Shown: in pieces, positions 52,047 to 61,371 of the stretch
Layout of the letters: the number at the start of each line of letters is the position of its first letter
Position numbering within the stretch: position 1 is the stretch's first letter
Origin: Buchnera aphidicola (Floraphis choui)
GTDB lineage: Bacteria; Pseudomonadota; Gammaproteobacteria; Enterobacterales; Enterobacteriaceae
Direction: 5' to 3'
Length of the DNA: 64,000 nt
Assembly (NCBI GenBank): GCA_039830045.1
Contig: CP140044.1
Location: 62,001 to 126,000 of the forward strand
Notes under the pieces: model-generated
Seen by the model: the letters and a program-made list of their open reading frames with translations, nothing else
Told to the model about the DNA's origin: nothing
The model's database searches: none
Program-made: the position numbers and the translations under genes

Positions 52047-52661
52047 ATGTTTACTGGGATTATTCAAGATATTGCAAAAATAGTTTGGATAAAAAAATGC
52101 AGAAATTATTTTCAATGGGTTATACAATTGAATAATATTGATACAAATACTTTGTTATTAGGATCGTCTATATCATGTAATGGTTGTTGTTTAACTATTA
52201 AGACTATTATAAACAATAGAGTTAGTGTAGATATTATAAAAGAAACTTTACGAGTTACTAATTTGGATTCCTTTTGTGAAGGACAACATATAAATGTTGA
52301 ACGATCTGTAAAGTTTGGAGAAGAAATTGGAGGGCATTTAGTCTCTGGACATGTTATGATTACTGCAAAAATATTTAAAATTGTAATATGTAATAATAGT
52401 AAGAAATTATGGATTGAATTAAATGATATTATTTTTATGAAATATGTCTTTTACAAAGGTTTTATATGTATTGATGGTATTAGTTTAACTATTGGTAATG
52501 TTGAAAAAAATACGTTTTGTGTATTTTTGATTCCAGAAACGATATTTAATACTACTATTGGAAGTAAGAATGTTGGAGATTTAGTTAATTTAGAAATAGA
52601 TTATCTTACTAAAATTACTGTGGATAGTATAGAAAGATTAGTGTTAAAATTTAATAGGTAA
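52047..52661 (+). CDS. ribC: Riboflavin synthase, alpha subunit
   Basis: A 204-residue enzyme (E. coli 213) that forms riboflavin from two lumazine molecules. It is built of two similar halves: MFTGIIQDIAKI with SSISCNGCCLTI in the first, and VSGHVMITAKI with FICIDGISLTIGNV in the second. The name ribE is used for the same gene in some genomes. No FMN riboswitch was seen upstream. Divergent from mdtK, as in E. coli. Confidence 0.95.
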   Translation: MFTGIIQDIAKIVWIKKCRNYFQWVIQLNNIDTNTLLLGSSISCNGCCLTIKTIINNRVSVDIIKETLRVTNLDSFCEGQHINVERSVKFGEEIGGHLVSGHVMITAKIFKIVICNNSKKLWIELNDIIFMKYVFYKGFICIDGISLTIGNVEKNTFCVFLIPETIFNTTIGSKNVGDLVNLEIDYLTKITVDSIERLVLKFNR

Positions 52662-53265
52662 AACATTTTATATTTTTTGTATAATGTATATGTTTTGTGT
52701 TAGCTATAGTATAAAAATACTTTTGAATGTTATTATATGATTATATTAACATTAGTATAAGTATATCCTTTATATTGTATATTTAAATTAAGTAATAAAT
52801 TTAGAAGTTTTTAAAAGTGATTAGTGTTAATTTTATTAATTAAATAAATAATTTTATTTTTTGATTTTAGATAATATTCTAGAATTTAATACTATTTAGA
52901 TAAATAAAATTATTAATAAGGTTATGGCATTAGATGCAAAATGCTATGAGTTTACATAATTTTAAAAATTTTATTAAATTAAACTATTTTTAATAATAAT
53001 TATTTTATAGAATAATTATAAATTACTATTTAAAATTAATATTTTATCTTTTTTGAATTACATGCTAGAGTTAATATGAAAGTATATTATTTAATTTAAA
53101 ATATTGTTTTATATTGATGATATAATTTATAATGTAAAAAGTATTTTAGTAAAATACAATTTTAAGAATCTACTTGGATGTGTTTCCTAACGTTTAAATT
53201 TGTTTAAGATAGTATAAAATATTATTAGTAGTTATTAATAAAATAACAAGTATATAGGTTTTATA
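52662..53265. other. 604-base spacer upstream of the rsx operon
   Basis: No gene recognised. A small hairpin, ATGGCATT at 52924-52931 with AATGCTAT at 52940-52947 and an 8-base loop, is the only structure that stands out. The rsxA promoter should be in the right-hand part. Confidence 0.6.
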
Positions 53266-53844
53266 GTGATTTATTTTTCATTTTTTTTAGGTAATTTATT
53301 AGTTAATAATTTAGTTTTAGTGCAGTTTTTAGGATTGTGTCCTTTTATGGGTACTTCTAAAAAGTTTGGTTCTGCTGTAGGTTTAGGGTGTGCAACTGTT
53401 TTTGTAATTACATGTGTTTCTATATTATCATGGTTAGTGAATTATTATATTTTAGTTCCATTAAATTTAGTATGTCTTAGAATTATGACATATATGTTGA
53501 TTATTTCAGTTAGTGTTCAGATTGTTGAAATAATAATAAAGAAAGTTAGCCCTATACTATATAGATTGTTAGGTATATATTTACCATTAATTACTAGTAA
53601 TTGTTCAGTTTTAGCTATCCCTTTATCTAGTATACGTTTCAACTTTAATTTTTTAGAGTCTTTTTTATATGGTTTTAGCTCTTCTATTGGTTTTTTTTTA
53701 GTTTTAGTAATTTTTTCTAGTATAAGAGAGAGATTATTTTTATCAGATGTTCCTGCTCCTTTTCGAGGCAGTCCAATTGCATTAATTACTGCTAGTCTAA
53801 TGTCTGTTTCTTTTATGGGATTTAATGGTTTAGTAAAAGTATGA
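53266..53844 (+). CDS. rsxA: Rsx/Rnf complex membrane subunit RsxA
   Basis: A 192-residue membrane protein (E. coli 193) with six predicted helices. [22 protein letters not shown] near residues 11-32 and [15 protein letters not shown] near 103-117 carry the two conserved Cys that hold an iron-sulfur centre with RsxE. The start is a GTG at 53266; no ATG is suitable. The complex couples electron transfer between NADH and ferredoxin-type proteins to ion movement and in E. coli keeps SoxR reduced. The stop overlaps rsxB (ATGA). Confidence 0.96.
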   Translation: MIYFSFFLGNLLVNNLVLVQFLGLCPFMGTSKKFGSAVGLGCATVFVITCVSILSWLVNYYILVPLNLVCLRIMTYMLIISVSVQIVEIIIKKVSPILYRLLGIYLPLITSNCSVLAIPLSSIRFNFNFLESFLYGFSSSIGFFLVLVIFSSIRERLFLSDVPAPFRGSPIALITASLMSVSFMGFNGLVKV

Positions 53845-54365
53845 TTTTTTTTATGTTATATTCTATATGTTTTTTTAGTATTTTGAGTATTTTTTTTGGT
53901 TTTTTAATAAATTATGTTTTGTATTATTACAGTATAGATTCTGATCCTATTATAGATAAAATTGATGAATTGTTACCTCAAACACAATGTGCGCAATGTG
54001 ATTATCCTGGGTGTTATGCTTATGCTAGTGCGATTGGAAATAATAATGAAAGAATAGATAAATGTATTCCTGGTGGAAATGAAGTTGTATTTAAAATTTC
54101 AAGTTTGTTAAATAATGATGAGTTAGAATACAATTGTATGAATTCTTCTAACGATGTTTTTTCTAAAATAGCAATAATCGATGAAGAGAATTGCGTAGGT
54201 TGTTCAAAATGCAGATTAATTTGTCCTGTTGATGCTATAGTAGGATCATATAATTTCATGCATACAATATTACCACATATGTGTACTGGTTGTAACTTAT
54301 GTATATCAATATGTCCTACTAATTGTATTAAAGAAAAAAAAATATCATATGATTACGTTAATTAA
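53841..54365 (+). CDS. rsxB: Rsx/Rnf complex ferredoxin-like subunit RsxB
   Basis: A 174-residue protein (E. coli 192) with an N-terminal membrane anchor ([28 protein letters not shown]). It has a four-Cys cluster motif (CAQCDYPGC) and two ferredoxin-type 4Fe-4S motifs, [16 protein letters not shown] and [16 protein letters not shown]. The C-terminal tail is shorter than in E. coli. It overlaps the open frame of rsxC by 17 bases. Confidence 0.95.
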   Translation: MIFFMLYSICFFSILSIFFGFLINYVLYYYSIDSDPIIDKIDELLPQTQCAQCDYPGCYAYASAIGNNNERIDKCIPGGNEVVFKISSLLNNDELEYNCMNSSNDVFSKIAIIDEENCVGCSKCRLICPVDAIVGSYNFMHTILPHMCTGCNLCISICPTNCIKEKKISYDYVN

Positions 54366-56007
54366 TAATTTTAAACAACATTTATTTATGTGTGTTAATT
54401 TTGTTTGGGTGTTAATTAGATTATGCTATATTCATGTTAAAAAAATAATTTTGTTTCGAAAATCAAGAGACTTGTATGGAGGAATAGAATGTATTTCTAT
54501 GAAAACTAGTAAATCATCGTCTAGATTAGAGTATATTCCTATTCCAAAAAAAATTTTTATTTTAGTAGATGATATCATTGTTTTACAAAAAAAAATTATA
54601 GTTGATGTAGGACAATCTGTATTACTTGGTCAAGTTCTGTCATTAGGATATAAACATATAGCTCCTATTCATTCCCCTGTATCTGGAATAGTTACTAAAA
54701 TTTCACAGAAAAAGTATAATTTTTTTTTAAATAAACGTTTTAGTATTATTAATATAAGATCTGATGGAAAAGATACAAAAATTGATAGTATTTTAATGAG
54801 TAATTATAAAAAATTTAGTCCTGACGAAATTATTCAACTTATTTATAATTCTGGAGTAGTTGGATTAGGAGGGGCAGGATTTTTATCTTCTAAAAAGTTA
54901 CAATATTCTATTGGAAATGCGCATACTTTAGTAGTTAACGCTGCTGAGAGTGAACCATATATTACATCAGATGATTGTTTAATAAGAAATTTTGCGCAAG
55001 AAGTAATTCAAGGATGTCAAATCATTGTTTGGATTTTAAAAATAAAATGTGTTCTTATTGCTATAGAAGATGATAAAAATATTGCATATATTAAAATTAA
55101 AAAAGAAATAAAAGCTTTTCCTAATTATAAAATATATAAAATAAAAAGAATATATCCATCTGGCAGCAGCAAACAATTAATAAAAATATTATTTAATAAG
55201 GAAGTTCCTTTAGGAAAACATTCAACTAGTTTAGGGATAGTTGTGTTTAATGTATCTACTATTTTTTCAATTAAAAGAGCAGTGATAAATGGCGAACCTT
55301 TAATTGAGAGAATTGTAACTTTATCTGATAGACGGTTATCGTATCAAAAAAATATTTTAGTTAGAGTTGGTACTCCAATTAATTATATATTAAAGAAATG
55401 TAATATTAATTATAAAGATAATAGTGTTGTCATTGGAGGTCCAATAACTGGATTAATAATTGATGATTTAAGTTTTCCTATTTTAAAAACCAGCAATAAT
55501 ATTTTATGTTTAGAATTGAATTTTATGGATAACAGATTAGAAAGCCCATGCATTCGCTGTACAGCTTGTTCTAGAACTTGCCCAATGCGTCTATTACCGG
55601 AACAACTATATTTTTATAGTAAATCTTTCGATCATAATAAATCTAGAGAATATCATATAAATGAATGTATTGAATGCGGAATTTGTGAACAAGTATGTCC
55701 TAGTAATATTCCTCTTTTAAGATATTTTAGAAAAGAAAAATTAAAATTGAATGAAATTATATTTAAAGAGAATATGTCTAAAAAATTTAAAAAATTGTTT
55801 GTATCTCGTCAATCTAGATTGAATTCTTCAGGATTAATCAATGAAAATATCATATATTCTAGTAATAATTTAGATAGAGTTTTAGATAAAAAAGTTGTCT
55901 GTAATACAGATATAGAATATATAACTATAGAAAAGTCTCAGTTCATGAGGAAAAAAGAACTTGAAGAATCTATTGCTAGAGCTAAATTAAAAAGGAATAT
56001 TGAATAA
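54349..56007 (+). CDS. rsxC: Rsx/Rnf complex subunit RsxC, without C-terminal repeats
   Basis: A 552-residue protein as annotated (E. coli 740). It has GLGGAGFLSSKKL near residues 173-185 for NADH/FMN binding and two 4Fe-4S motifs, CIRCTACSRTCP and CIECGICEQVCP, near residues 400-450. The Ala/Lys-rich repeat tail of E. coli RsxC is reduced to a short charged end. The start is uncertain: from the ATG at 54349 the protein has about 30 residues more than E. coli before YGGIE, and they are hydrophobic. A later start, for example the ATG at 54388 or a TTG near 54451, is possible. Confidence 0.88.
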   Translation: MITLINNFKQHLFMCVNFVWVLIRLCYIHVKKIILFRKSRDLYGGIECISMKTSKSSSRLEYIPIPKKIFILVDDIIVLQKKIIVDVGQSVLLGQVLSLGYKHIAPIHSPVSGIVTKISQKKYNFFLNKRFSIINIRSDGKDTKIDSILMSNYKKFSPDEIIQLIYNSGVVGLGGAGFLSSKKLQYSIGNAHTLVVNAAESEPYITSDDCLIRNFAQEVIQGCQIIVWILKIKCVLIAIEDDKNIAYIKIKKEIKAFPNYKIYKIKRIYPSGSSKQLIKILFNKEVPLGKHSTSLGIVVFNVSTIFSIKRAVINGEPLIERIVTLSDRRLSYQKNILVRVGTPINYILKKCNINYKDNSVVIGGPITGLIIDDLSFPILKTSNNILCLELNFMDNRLESPCIRCTACSRTCPMRLLPEQLYFYSKSFDHNKSREYHINECIECGICEQVCPSNIPLLRYFRKEKLKLNEIIFKENMSKKFKKLFVSRQSRLNSSGLINENIIYSSNNLDRVLDKKVVCNTDIEYITIEKSQFMRKKELEESIARAKLKRNIE

Positions 56008-56068
56008 CTTCTAGTAAACAAATAGTGTTACTATACGATTTATATAAGAAAATTTTTGAAATATAGTT

Positions 56069-57130
56069 ATGGATTATCGATATATTAAAATTAATGATAT
56101 TTATATTTGTAGAAGTACTAATAATATAATGTTATTAGCAATATTAGCTACAATTCCAGGTGTAATTATAGAATTTTACTATTTTAAAATAGCAGTATTA
56201 ATTCAAATATTTCTTTCTGTTATATCTTCGATAATATTTGAATTTATCTTTTTAAAATTACGAAAAAAAAATTTGTATACATTTTTTTTAGATTATTCTT
56301 CAGTTTTAACTGGTATTTTATTAGGACTTAGTTTACCTATTTTATCACCGTGGTGGATATCAATTGTAGGTTCTTTTTTTTCTATTATAGTTGCTAAACA
56401 GTTATATGGAGGTTTAGGAAATAATATTTTTAATCCTGCAATGTCAGGATATGCGATATTATCGATATCTTTTCCTATTTTAATGACTAATTGGTCTTTT
56501 CAAAATAATTTGGCATTACTTAATATGTTAAATGTAAGTGATATGATGTCAATTATTTTTTTTACCGACTTAGAAGATTATTATAAAATGATGTCAAAAT
56601 TTTCTGAAATGTCTAATTTTATAACTCAATCTACTCCTTTAGAACAAATGAGAATACAAAATAGAAGTATTGTAACAAATATTACTTCTTTTATTTTTTC
56701 TTTAGAAAACATTGATATTTATCGTCACTGGATATTAATTAACTTTAGTTTTTTTTCTGGAGGTATTTTTTTATTAATAAAAAAAATTATTTGTTGGAGA
56801 GTTCCATTTAGTTTTTTATTTTCTTTATTTATTTGCTGTTCATTGGATTTTTTTTATTTTAAACATATAAATATTTTTCCATTAATTCAATTATTTTTAG
56901 GTAGTACTATGATGGGGGCTTTTTTTATTGCAACAGATCCTGTTACTACTTCTATTACTAAAATAGGGCGTATAATTTTTGGAAGTTTTATTGGAATTTT
57001 TATTTGGATTATTCGAGTTTTTGGTGGATATCCTGATGCTATATCGTTTTCTATATTACTCGCTAATTCTGTTGTTCCGTTAATAGATTATTATACTCAA
57101 CCGTATATTTATGGTAAAAAGACAAAATAA
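56069..57130 (+). CDS. rsxD: Rsx/Rnf complex membrane subunit RsxD
   Basis: A 353-residue membrane protein (E. coli 352). Thr189 in QSTPLEQ is at the position of the Thr that carries covalent FMN in the family (SGATPL in E. coli). GNNIFNPAMSGYAI near residues 117-130 and FFIATDPVTTSITKIGRIIFG near 285-305 are conserved. About nine hydrophobic helices. It starts 61 bases after rsxC. Confidence 0.95.
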   Translation: MDYRYIKINDIYICRSTNNIMLLAILATIPGVIIEFYYFKIAVLIQIFLSVISSIIFEFIFLKLRKKNLYTFFLDYSSVLTGILLGLSLPILSPWWISIVGSFFSIIVAKQLYGGLGNNIFNPAMSGYAILSISFPILMTNWSFQNNLALLNMLNVSDMMSIIFFTDLEDYYKMMSKFSEMSNFITQSTPLEQMRIQNRSIVTNITSFIFSLENIDIYRHWILINFSFFSGGIFLLIKKIICWRVPFSFLFSLFICCSLDFFYFKHINIFPLIQLFLGSTMMGAFFIATDPVTTSITKIGRIIFGSFIGIFIWIIRVFGGYPDAISFSILLANSVVPLIDYYTQPYIYGKKTK

Positions 57131-57133
57131 CTT

Positions 57134-57760
57134 ATGTTTAAAAACAATTATTCAATTATTATTACATTATTTTTAATTTCTATTTTAACAGCAAGTAGTG
57201 TAGTATTAGTATATATATATACTAAATCAAGGATAGTATTTCAGAAAGAAAATCATCAAAAAATAATTTTAAATACTCTTTTGCCTAAAACATTTTCTGA
57301 TATGAAAGTTTCATATTGTTTTATAAATAACGAATTATTAGGAGATAATAAGAATCATAAGTTTTGGATGGTTACAAAAAATAATAAATTATATGCTTTA
57401 ATTTTTGAAGTAATAGCACCAGATGGATACTCAGGAAATATAAAAATGATTGTATCTCTAGATTTAAATAGTAAAATTTTAGGTGTTCGTACATTAGATC
57501 ATCACGAAACTCCTGGACTAGGAGATAAAATTGATACTCATATTTCTAATTGGATTACTAAATTTTCTGGTATGACAGTATTAGGACTAGATGATGTAAA
57601 TTTTTCTTTGAAAAAGTATGGAGGAAATATTGACCAATTTACAGGAGCTACTATTACCCCATTAGCGGTAGTTAATGCGATTAAACGTACTGCTAGTTTG
57701 TCGAAAAAGTTAATATTAAAAAATTTTAAATTTAAAAATTGTGATTGTGACTATGAATAG
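57134..57760 (+). CDS. rsxG: Rsx/Rnf complex flavoprotein RsxG
   Basis: A 208-residue protein (E. coli 206) with an N-terminal membrane anchor (residues 8-29) and a periplasmic FMN-binding domain. Thr175 in FTGATITPLAVV is the conserved site of the phosphoester-linked FMN. Also conserved: PDGYSGNIKMIVSLDL and HHETPGLGDKI. It follows rsxD by 3 bases and overlaps rsxE. Confidence 0.96.
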   Translation: MFKNNYSIIITLFLISILTASSVVLVYIYTKSRIVFQKENHQKIILNTLLPKTFSDMKVSYCFINNELLGDNKNHKFWMVTKNNKLYALIFEVIAPDGYSGNIKMIVSLDLNSKILGVRTLDHHETPGLGDKIDTHISNWITKFSGMTVLGLDDVNFSLKKYGGNIDQFTGATITPLAVVNAIKRTASLSKKLILKNFKFKNCDCDYE

Positions 57761-58388
57761 CTTTATTAAAATGTTTAGTAATGGAATTTGGATAAAAAAT
57801 TCATCATTAGTTCAGTTGTTAGGATTATGTCCTATTTTAGCAGTTACTACAAATGTTATTAATGCATTAGGATTAGGAATAGTTACTACATTAGTTTTGG
57901 TGTGTACGAATGTAATAATATCATCATTGAGGTTTTGGATACCTAAAGATATTCGTATTCCTATTTATATGATGATTATTAGTGCTATTGTTAGTTGTTT
58001 TGATATGTTAGTTAATGCATATTCACTAAATTTATATCATTCTTTAGGAATTTTTATTCCTTTAATTATTACTAATTGTGTTATATGTGGTCGAGCTGAT
58101 CTTATTGCTATGAATAGTTCTATATTAATTTCATTTTTAGATGGATTATTTACTTCGATTGGATCTGTTTTAGCTATATTTATAGTTGGATCGATTAGAG
58201 AAATTATTGGAAACGGAACACTATTTTTTGGTTCTGAAAATTTATTTGGATCTTGGTCTCAAATGTTTTATATGAAAATTATTGATTCAAACTATGTCAT
58301 GTTATTTTTTTCATATCCTTCTGGGGCTTTTATGATTTTAGGGTTTATTTTAGCTGGAAAAAATTTTATAAATCAAAATATTAATTAA
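57753..58388 (+). CDS. rsxE: Rsx/Rnf complex membrane subunit RsxE
   Basis: A 211-residue membrane protein (E. coli 231). The ATG at 57753 is preferred to a GTG at 57741 because it gives the family's short N terminus before NGIWIKNSSLVQLLGLCPILAVT. LGIFIPLIITNCVICGRAD carries a conserved Cys that pairs with that of RsxA. The charged C-terminal tail is shorter than in E. coli. Overlaps rsxG by 8 bases; nth follows. Confidence 0.95.
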   Translation: MNSFIKMFSNGIWIKNSSLVQLLGLCPILAVTTNVINALGLGIVTTLVLVCTNVIISSLRFWIPKDIRIPIYMMIISAIVSCFDMLVNAYSLNLYHSLGIFIPLIITNCVICGRADLIAMNSSILISFLDGLFTSIGSVLAIFIVGSIREIIGNGTLFFGSENLFGSWSQMFYMKIIDSNYVMLFFSYPSGAFMILGFILAGKNFINQNIN

Positions 58389-58447
58389 ATTGTTGTAATA
58401 TTGATACATATTTAAAGTTTACTCTATTCTATTAGGAAAAAGTAAAA

Positions 58448-59080
58448 TTGGATAATAATCAACTTAATAAAATTTTGTTAATTTTTTATAAAGCAAATCC
58501 TAAACCAAAAACAGAATTAAAATTTTCTTCAGATTTTGAGTTATTAATTTCGGTAATTTTATCAGCACAGTCTACTGATCGTATGGTTAATAAAGTTACT
58601 AAAAATTTGTATAAAGTTGCTAATACACCTTCATCTATTTTATCAATTGGATTAAATAATTTAAAGGAGTATATAAAAAAGTTAGGTTTATTTAATAAAA
58701 AGTCTTCTAATATTATTAGAACTTGTGATATTTTACTAAATAGGTATAAAGGGAAAATTCCTGATAACATTATTGATTTACAATGTTTTCCCGGAGTAGG
58801 AAGAAAAACAGCTAATGTAATTTTAAATTGTATTTTTAAGAAAAAAGTTATTGCAGTTGATACTCATGTATTCAGGTTATGTAATAGAATAGGATTTATG
58901 AAAGCAAAAAACGTTATTAGTACAGAAAAAACATTATTTAAAATAGTTCCTGAACGTTTTAAATTACATTTTCATAATTGGTTTGTTTTACATGGTCGTT
59001 ATATATGTACGTCTAAATCTCCAAAATGTTCTTTTTGTTCAATTGAACATTTATGCAAATTTAAATTTAAGAGAATTTAG
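58448..59080 (+). CDS. nth: Endonuclease III
   Basis: A 210-residue base-excision repair enzyme (E. coli 211) that removes oxidised pyrimidines and cuts abasic sites. Catalytic Lys120 in FPGVGRKTANVIL and Asp138 in AVDTH have the E. coli numbers. The 4Fe-4S cluster cysteines are Cys187, 194, 197 and 203. Start is TTG at 58448 with AGGA upstream; the reading matches E. coli from its first residues. In E. coli nth also follows rsxE. Confidence 0.96.
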   Translation: MDNNQLNKILLIFYKANPKPKTELKFSSDFELLISVILSAQSTDRMVNKVTKNLYKVANTPSSILSIGLNNLKEYIKKLGLFNKKSSNIIRTCDILLNRYKGKIPDNIIDLQCFPGVGRKTANVILNCIFKKKVIAVDTHVFRLCNRIGFMKAKNVISTEKTLFKIVPERFKLHFHNWFVLHGRYICTSKSPKCSFCSIEHLCKFKFKRI

Positions 59081-59278
59081 TAAAGGTTTTGTTTACTGTT
59101 AATTCATTTTAGATACATCTAATAAGTTTTATTTTATAATTTTTTGTTATTATATAATATTTATTAAAATATATATTTTAATTTAATTATAATTTTGTAT
59201 TATAAAATTATTTACTATAAATGTTATATTTATATTTTTTATAGTGTTTTTACAATACATTTTTAATGAAGGATTTTT

Positions 59279-60553
59279 ATGTGTCAAATTGATTTAATTT
59301 GTGAATTTAGAAAAAGAAACTTAATATCACAAATTGCTAATGAAAAAAAGTTAATTTTTCAAATTAAAAATAATAAAATTACTTTATATTGTGGTTTTGA
59401 TATTACTGCAGAGAGTTTACATATAGGTCACATTTTGCCGTTATTATGTCTAAAAAGATTTCAAGAAATTGGGCATAGACCTATTGTTTTAATAGGTGGT
59501 GCAACTAGTTTAATTGGTGATCCAAGTTTTAAAATTTCTGAAAGAAGATTGAATTCGATAGAATTAGTTAATACATGGAAAAAGTCTATTACTAATCAAG
59601 TTTCTTTATTTTTAGACTTTAATTCAAGTTATAATAAAGCCATGATCATAAATAATTATAAATGGTTTGAGCATATGTCGTTATTAAAATTTTTACGTAC
59701 TATAGGTAAGCATTTTTCTATTAATAAAATGATTACTCGAGATGCAGTTAAAAAACGAATCAATCGTTTAGATACAGGAATTTCATTTACAGAATTTTCT
59801 TATAATTTATTACAAGCATATGATTTTTCTATTTTGCATAATAAATACAATGTTATGTTACAAATTGGTGGATCTGATCAGTGGGGAAATATTGTATCTG
59901 GAATTGATTTAATTCGTAGGTTATATAAGAACGAAGTGTATGGTTTAACTATTCCTTTGTTAACTCAAAAAAATGGAATCAAATTTGGAAAAACAGAAAA
60001 GAATACAGTATGGTTAGATGCAAAAAAAACGAGTCCTTATAAATTTTATCAATATTGGGTTAACATATCTGATTGTGACGTATGTAGATTTTTAAAATTT
60101 TTTACTGTTTTAAGGGTTTCAAAAATAGATGCATTAGAGTCTTGTAATTCTATTACAGAATTGAATAAATCTAAACTATTTCTAGCAGAGTATCTTACAA
60201 ATATAGTACATGGTAAACACGGAGTGAAATCGGCAAAGCGCATTTCATCATGTTTGTTTTATGGTGATTTTCATAATATGGAGAGATCTGATTTTATTCA
60301 ATTAGAACAAGATGGAATACCTTCAATTAAGATTTCAGGTATTCGAGATTTACAACAGGTATTAGTGGATGCTTTTTTAGCTCCTTCTCGTTCTCAAGCC
60401 AGAAATATGATTCTATCTAATGCTATTAAAATTAATCACGTTAGACAAAATAATGAAATGTATGTTTTTTCAAATAGTGATATCTTTTTTGAAAGATATA
60501 CACTTTTATCTAGAGGAAAAAAACATTTTTGTTTGATATGTTGGATAAGTTAA
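59279..60553 (+). CDS. tyrS: Tyrosyl-tRNA synthetase
   Basis: A 424-residue class I synthetase, the same length as E. coli TyrS. HIGH motif: ESLHIGHILPLLCL near residues 46-59; KMSKS-type motif KFGKTEKNTVW near 235; DQWGNIVSGIDL near 200. The C-terminal S4-like RNA-binding domain (SRSQARNMILSNAIKIN) is intact. It ends 47 bases before the end of sufA, which is convergent. Confidence 0.96.
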   Translation: MCQIDLICEFRKRNLISQIANEKKLIFQIKNNKITLYCGFDITAESLHIGHILPLLCLKRFQEIGHRPIVLIGGATSLIGDPSFKISERRLNSIELVNTWKKSITNQVSLFLDFNSSYNKAMIINNYKWFEHMSLLKFLRTIGKHFSINKMITRDAVKKRINRLDTGISFTEFSYNLLQAYDFSILHNKYNVMLQIGGSDQWGNIVSGIDLIRRLYKNEVYGLTIPLLTQKNGIKFGKTEKNTVWLDAKKTSPYKFYQYWVNISDCDVCRFLKFFTVLRVSKIDALESCNSITELNKSKLFLAEYLTNIVHGKHGVKSAKRISSCLFYGDFHNMERSDFIQLEQDGIPSIKISGIRDLQQVLVDAFLAPSRSQARNMILSNAIKINHVRQNNEMYVFSNSDIFFERYTLLSRGKKHFCLICWIS

Positions 60554-60600
60554 ATTACTATAAACGTATTTTTATGCGAATATTATTTTTTAGAATTAAA

Positions 60601-60984
60601 TTAATATTCTAGATTAAAACTTTCACCGCATCCACAAAAATTTTGAATGTTTTTATTATTAAATTTAAAAACATGATTTATTCCTTCTTTTATAAAGTCT
60701 ATTTTTACTCCGTCTAATATTGAGACGTTTTTGAAATTTACTAATATCAATATATTTTTAGAAACGAAATGAATATCAGTATGATGTATTATTGTTGCTA
60801 GTTCCATGAAGTATTTCATTCCAGCACATCCTGATTTTTTTATTCCTAATTTAATTCCTATTTTATGTTCTTTTTTTATTAATTTATGAATTTGTTTTTC
60901 TGCTGTATAACTTATTTTTATTCCTTTGATATTATGAATATTTTTTTCTTTTGGAAGTAATGTAAAGTAGATATTTTTATTCAT
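60601..60984 (-). CDS. sufA: A-type iron-sulfur cluster carrier SufA
   Basis: A 127-residue protein (E. coli SufA 122). The three cluster-binding cysteines are Cys53 (SGCAGMKY), Cys117 and Cys119 (FCGCGESF). The C-terminal part (GVKIDFIKEGINHVFKFNNKNIQNFCGCGESF) is closest to SufA among the A-type family (SufA, IscA, ErpA), and sufA lies near ydiK in E. coli. It delivers iron-sulfur clusters to apoproteins, such as the RsxB, RsxC and Nth proteins in this window. IscA or ErpA would be the alternative names. Confidence 0.85.
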   Translation of the reverse strand: MNKNIYFTLLPKEKNIHNIKGIKISYTAEKQIHKLIKKEHKIGIKLGIKKSGCAGMKYFMELATIIHHTDIHFVSKNILILVNFKNVSILDGVKIDFIKEGINHVFKFNNKNIQNFCGCGESFNLEY

Positions 60985-61371
60985 TTTGTTCTCATATGAA
61001 TATGTTAAGTAAATATTTTATACTTATATACAAGTTTAAAATCATTACAATTTTGTTAAAATAAATTATTAATAAGCTTTAAAATATTAAAGTAACTAAT
61101 TTTTATAAAAATTTATATATATAAATATATAAAATTAAGTAGTATAATTAACTAATATATTAATATCAATGATAGAAAATTATATTGTACTTATTTTAAA
61201 AATTCAATAATATTATTAATATATAATATATATTTTATACATTTTTAGAACATTTATAAGTTTTATTATTTCTATTTTTATAAAATTATATTTTAAAGCA
61301 ATTTTTATTAATTTATAAGATATTATTTATGTTCTAAATAATTAAAGGAAACATAAAGGTATAATGTTTAT
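60985..61371. other. 387-base spacer upstream of ydiK
   Basis: Between divergent sufA and ydiK. Nothing recognised beyond AAAGGAAA and AAAGG near 61345-61360, possible ribosome sites. Confidence 0.6.

Noticed and set aside
60601..60984. Naming the iron-sulfur carrier erpA or iscA
   Set aside because: The C-terminal half and the nearby ydiK favour SufA; the difference is small and stays open.
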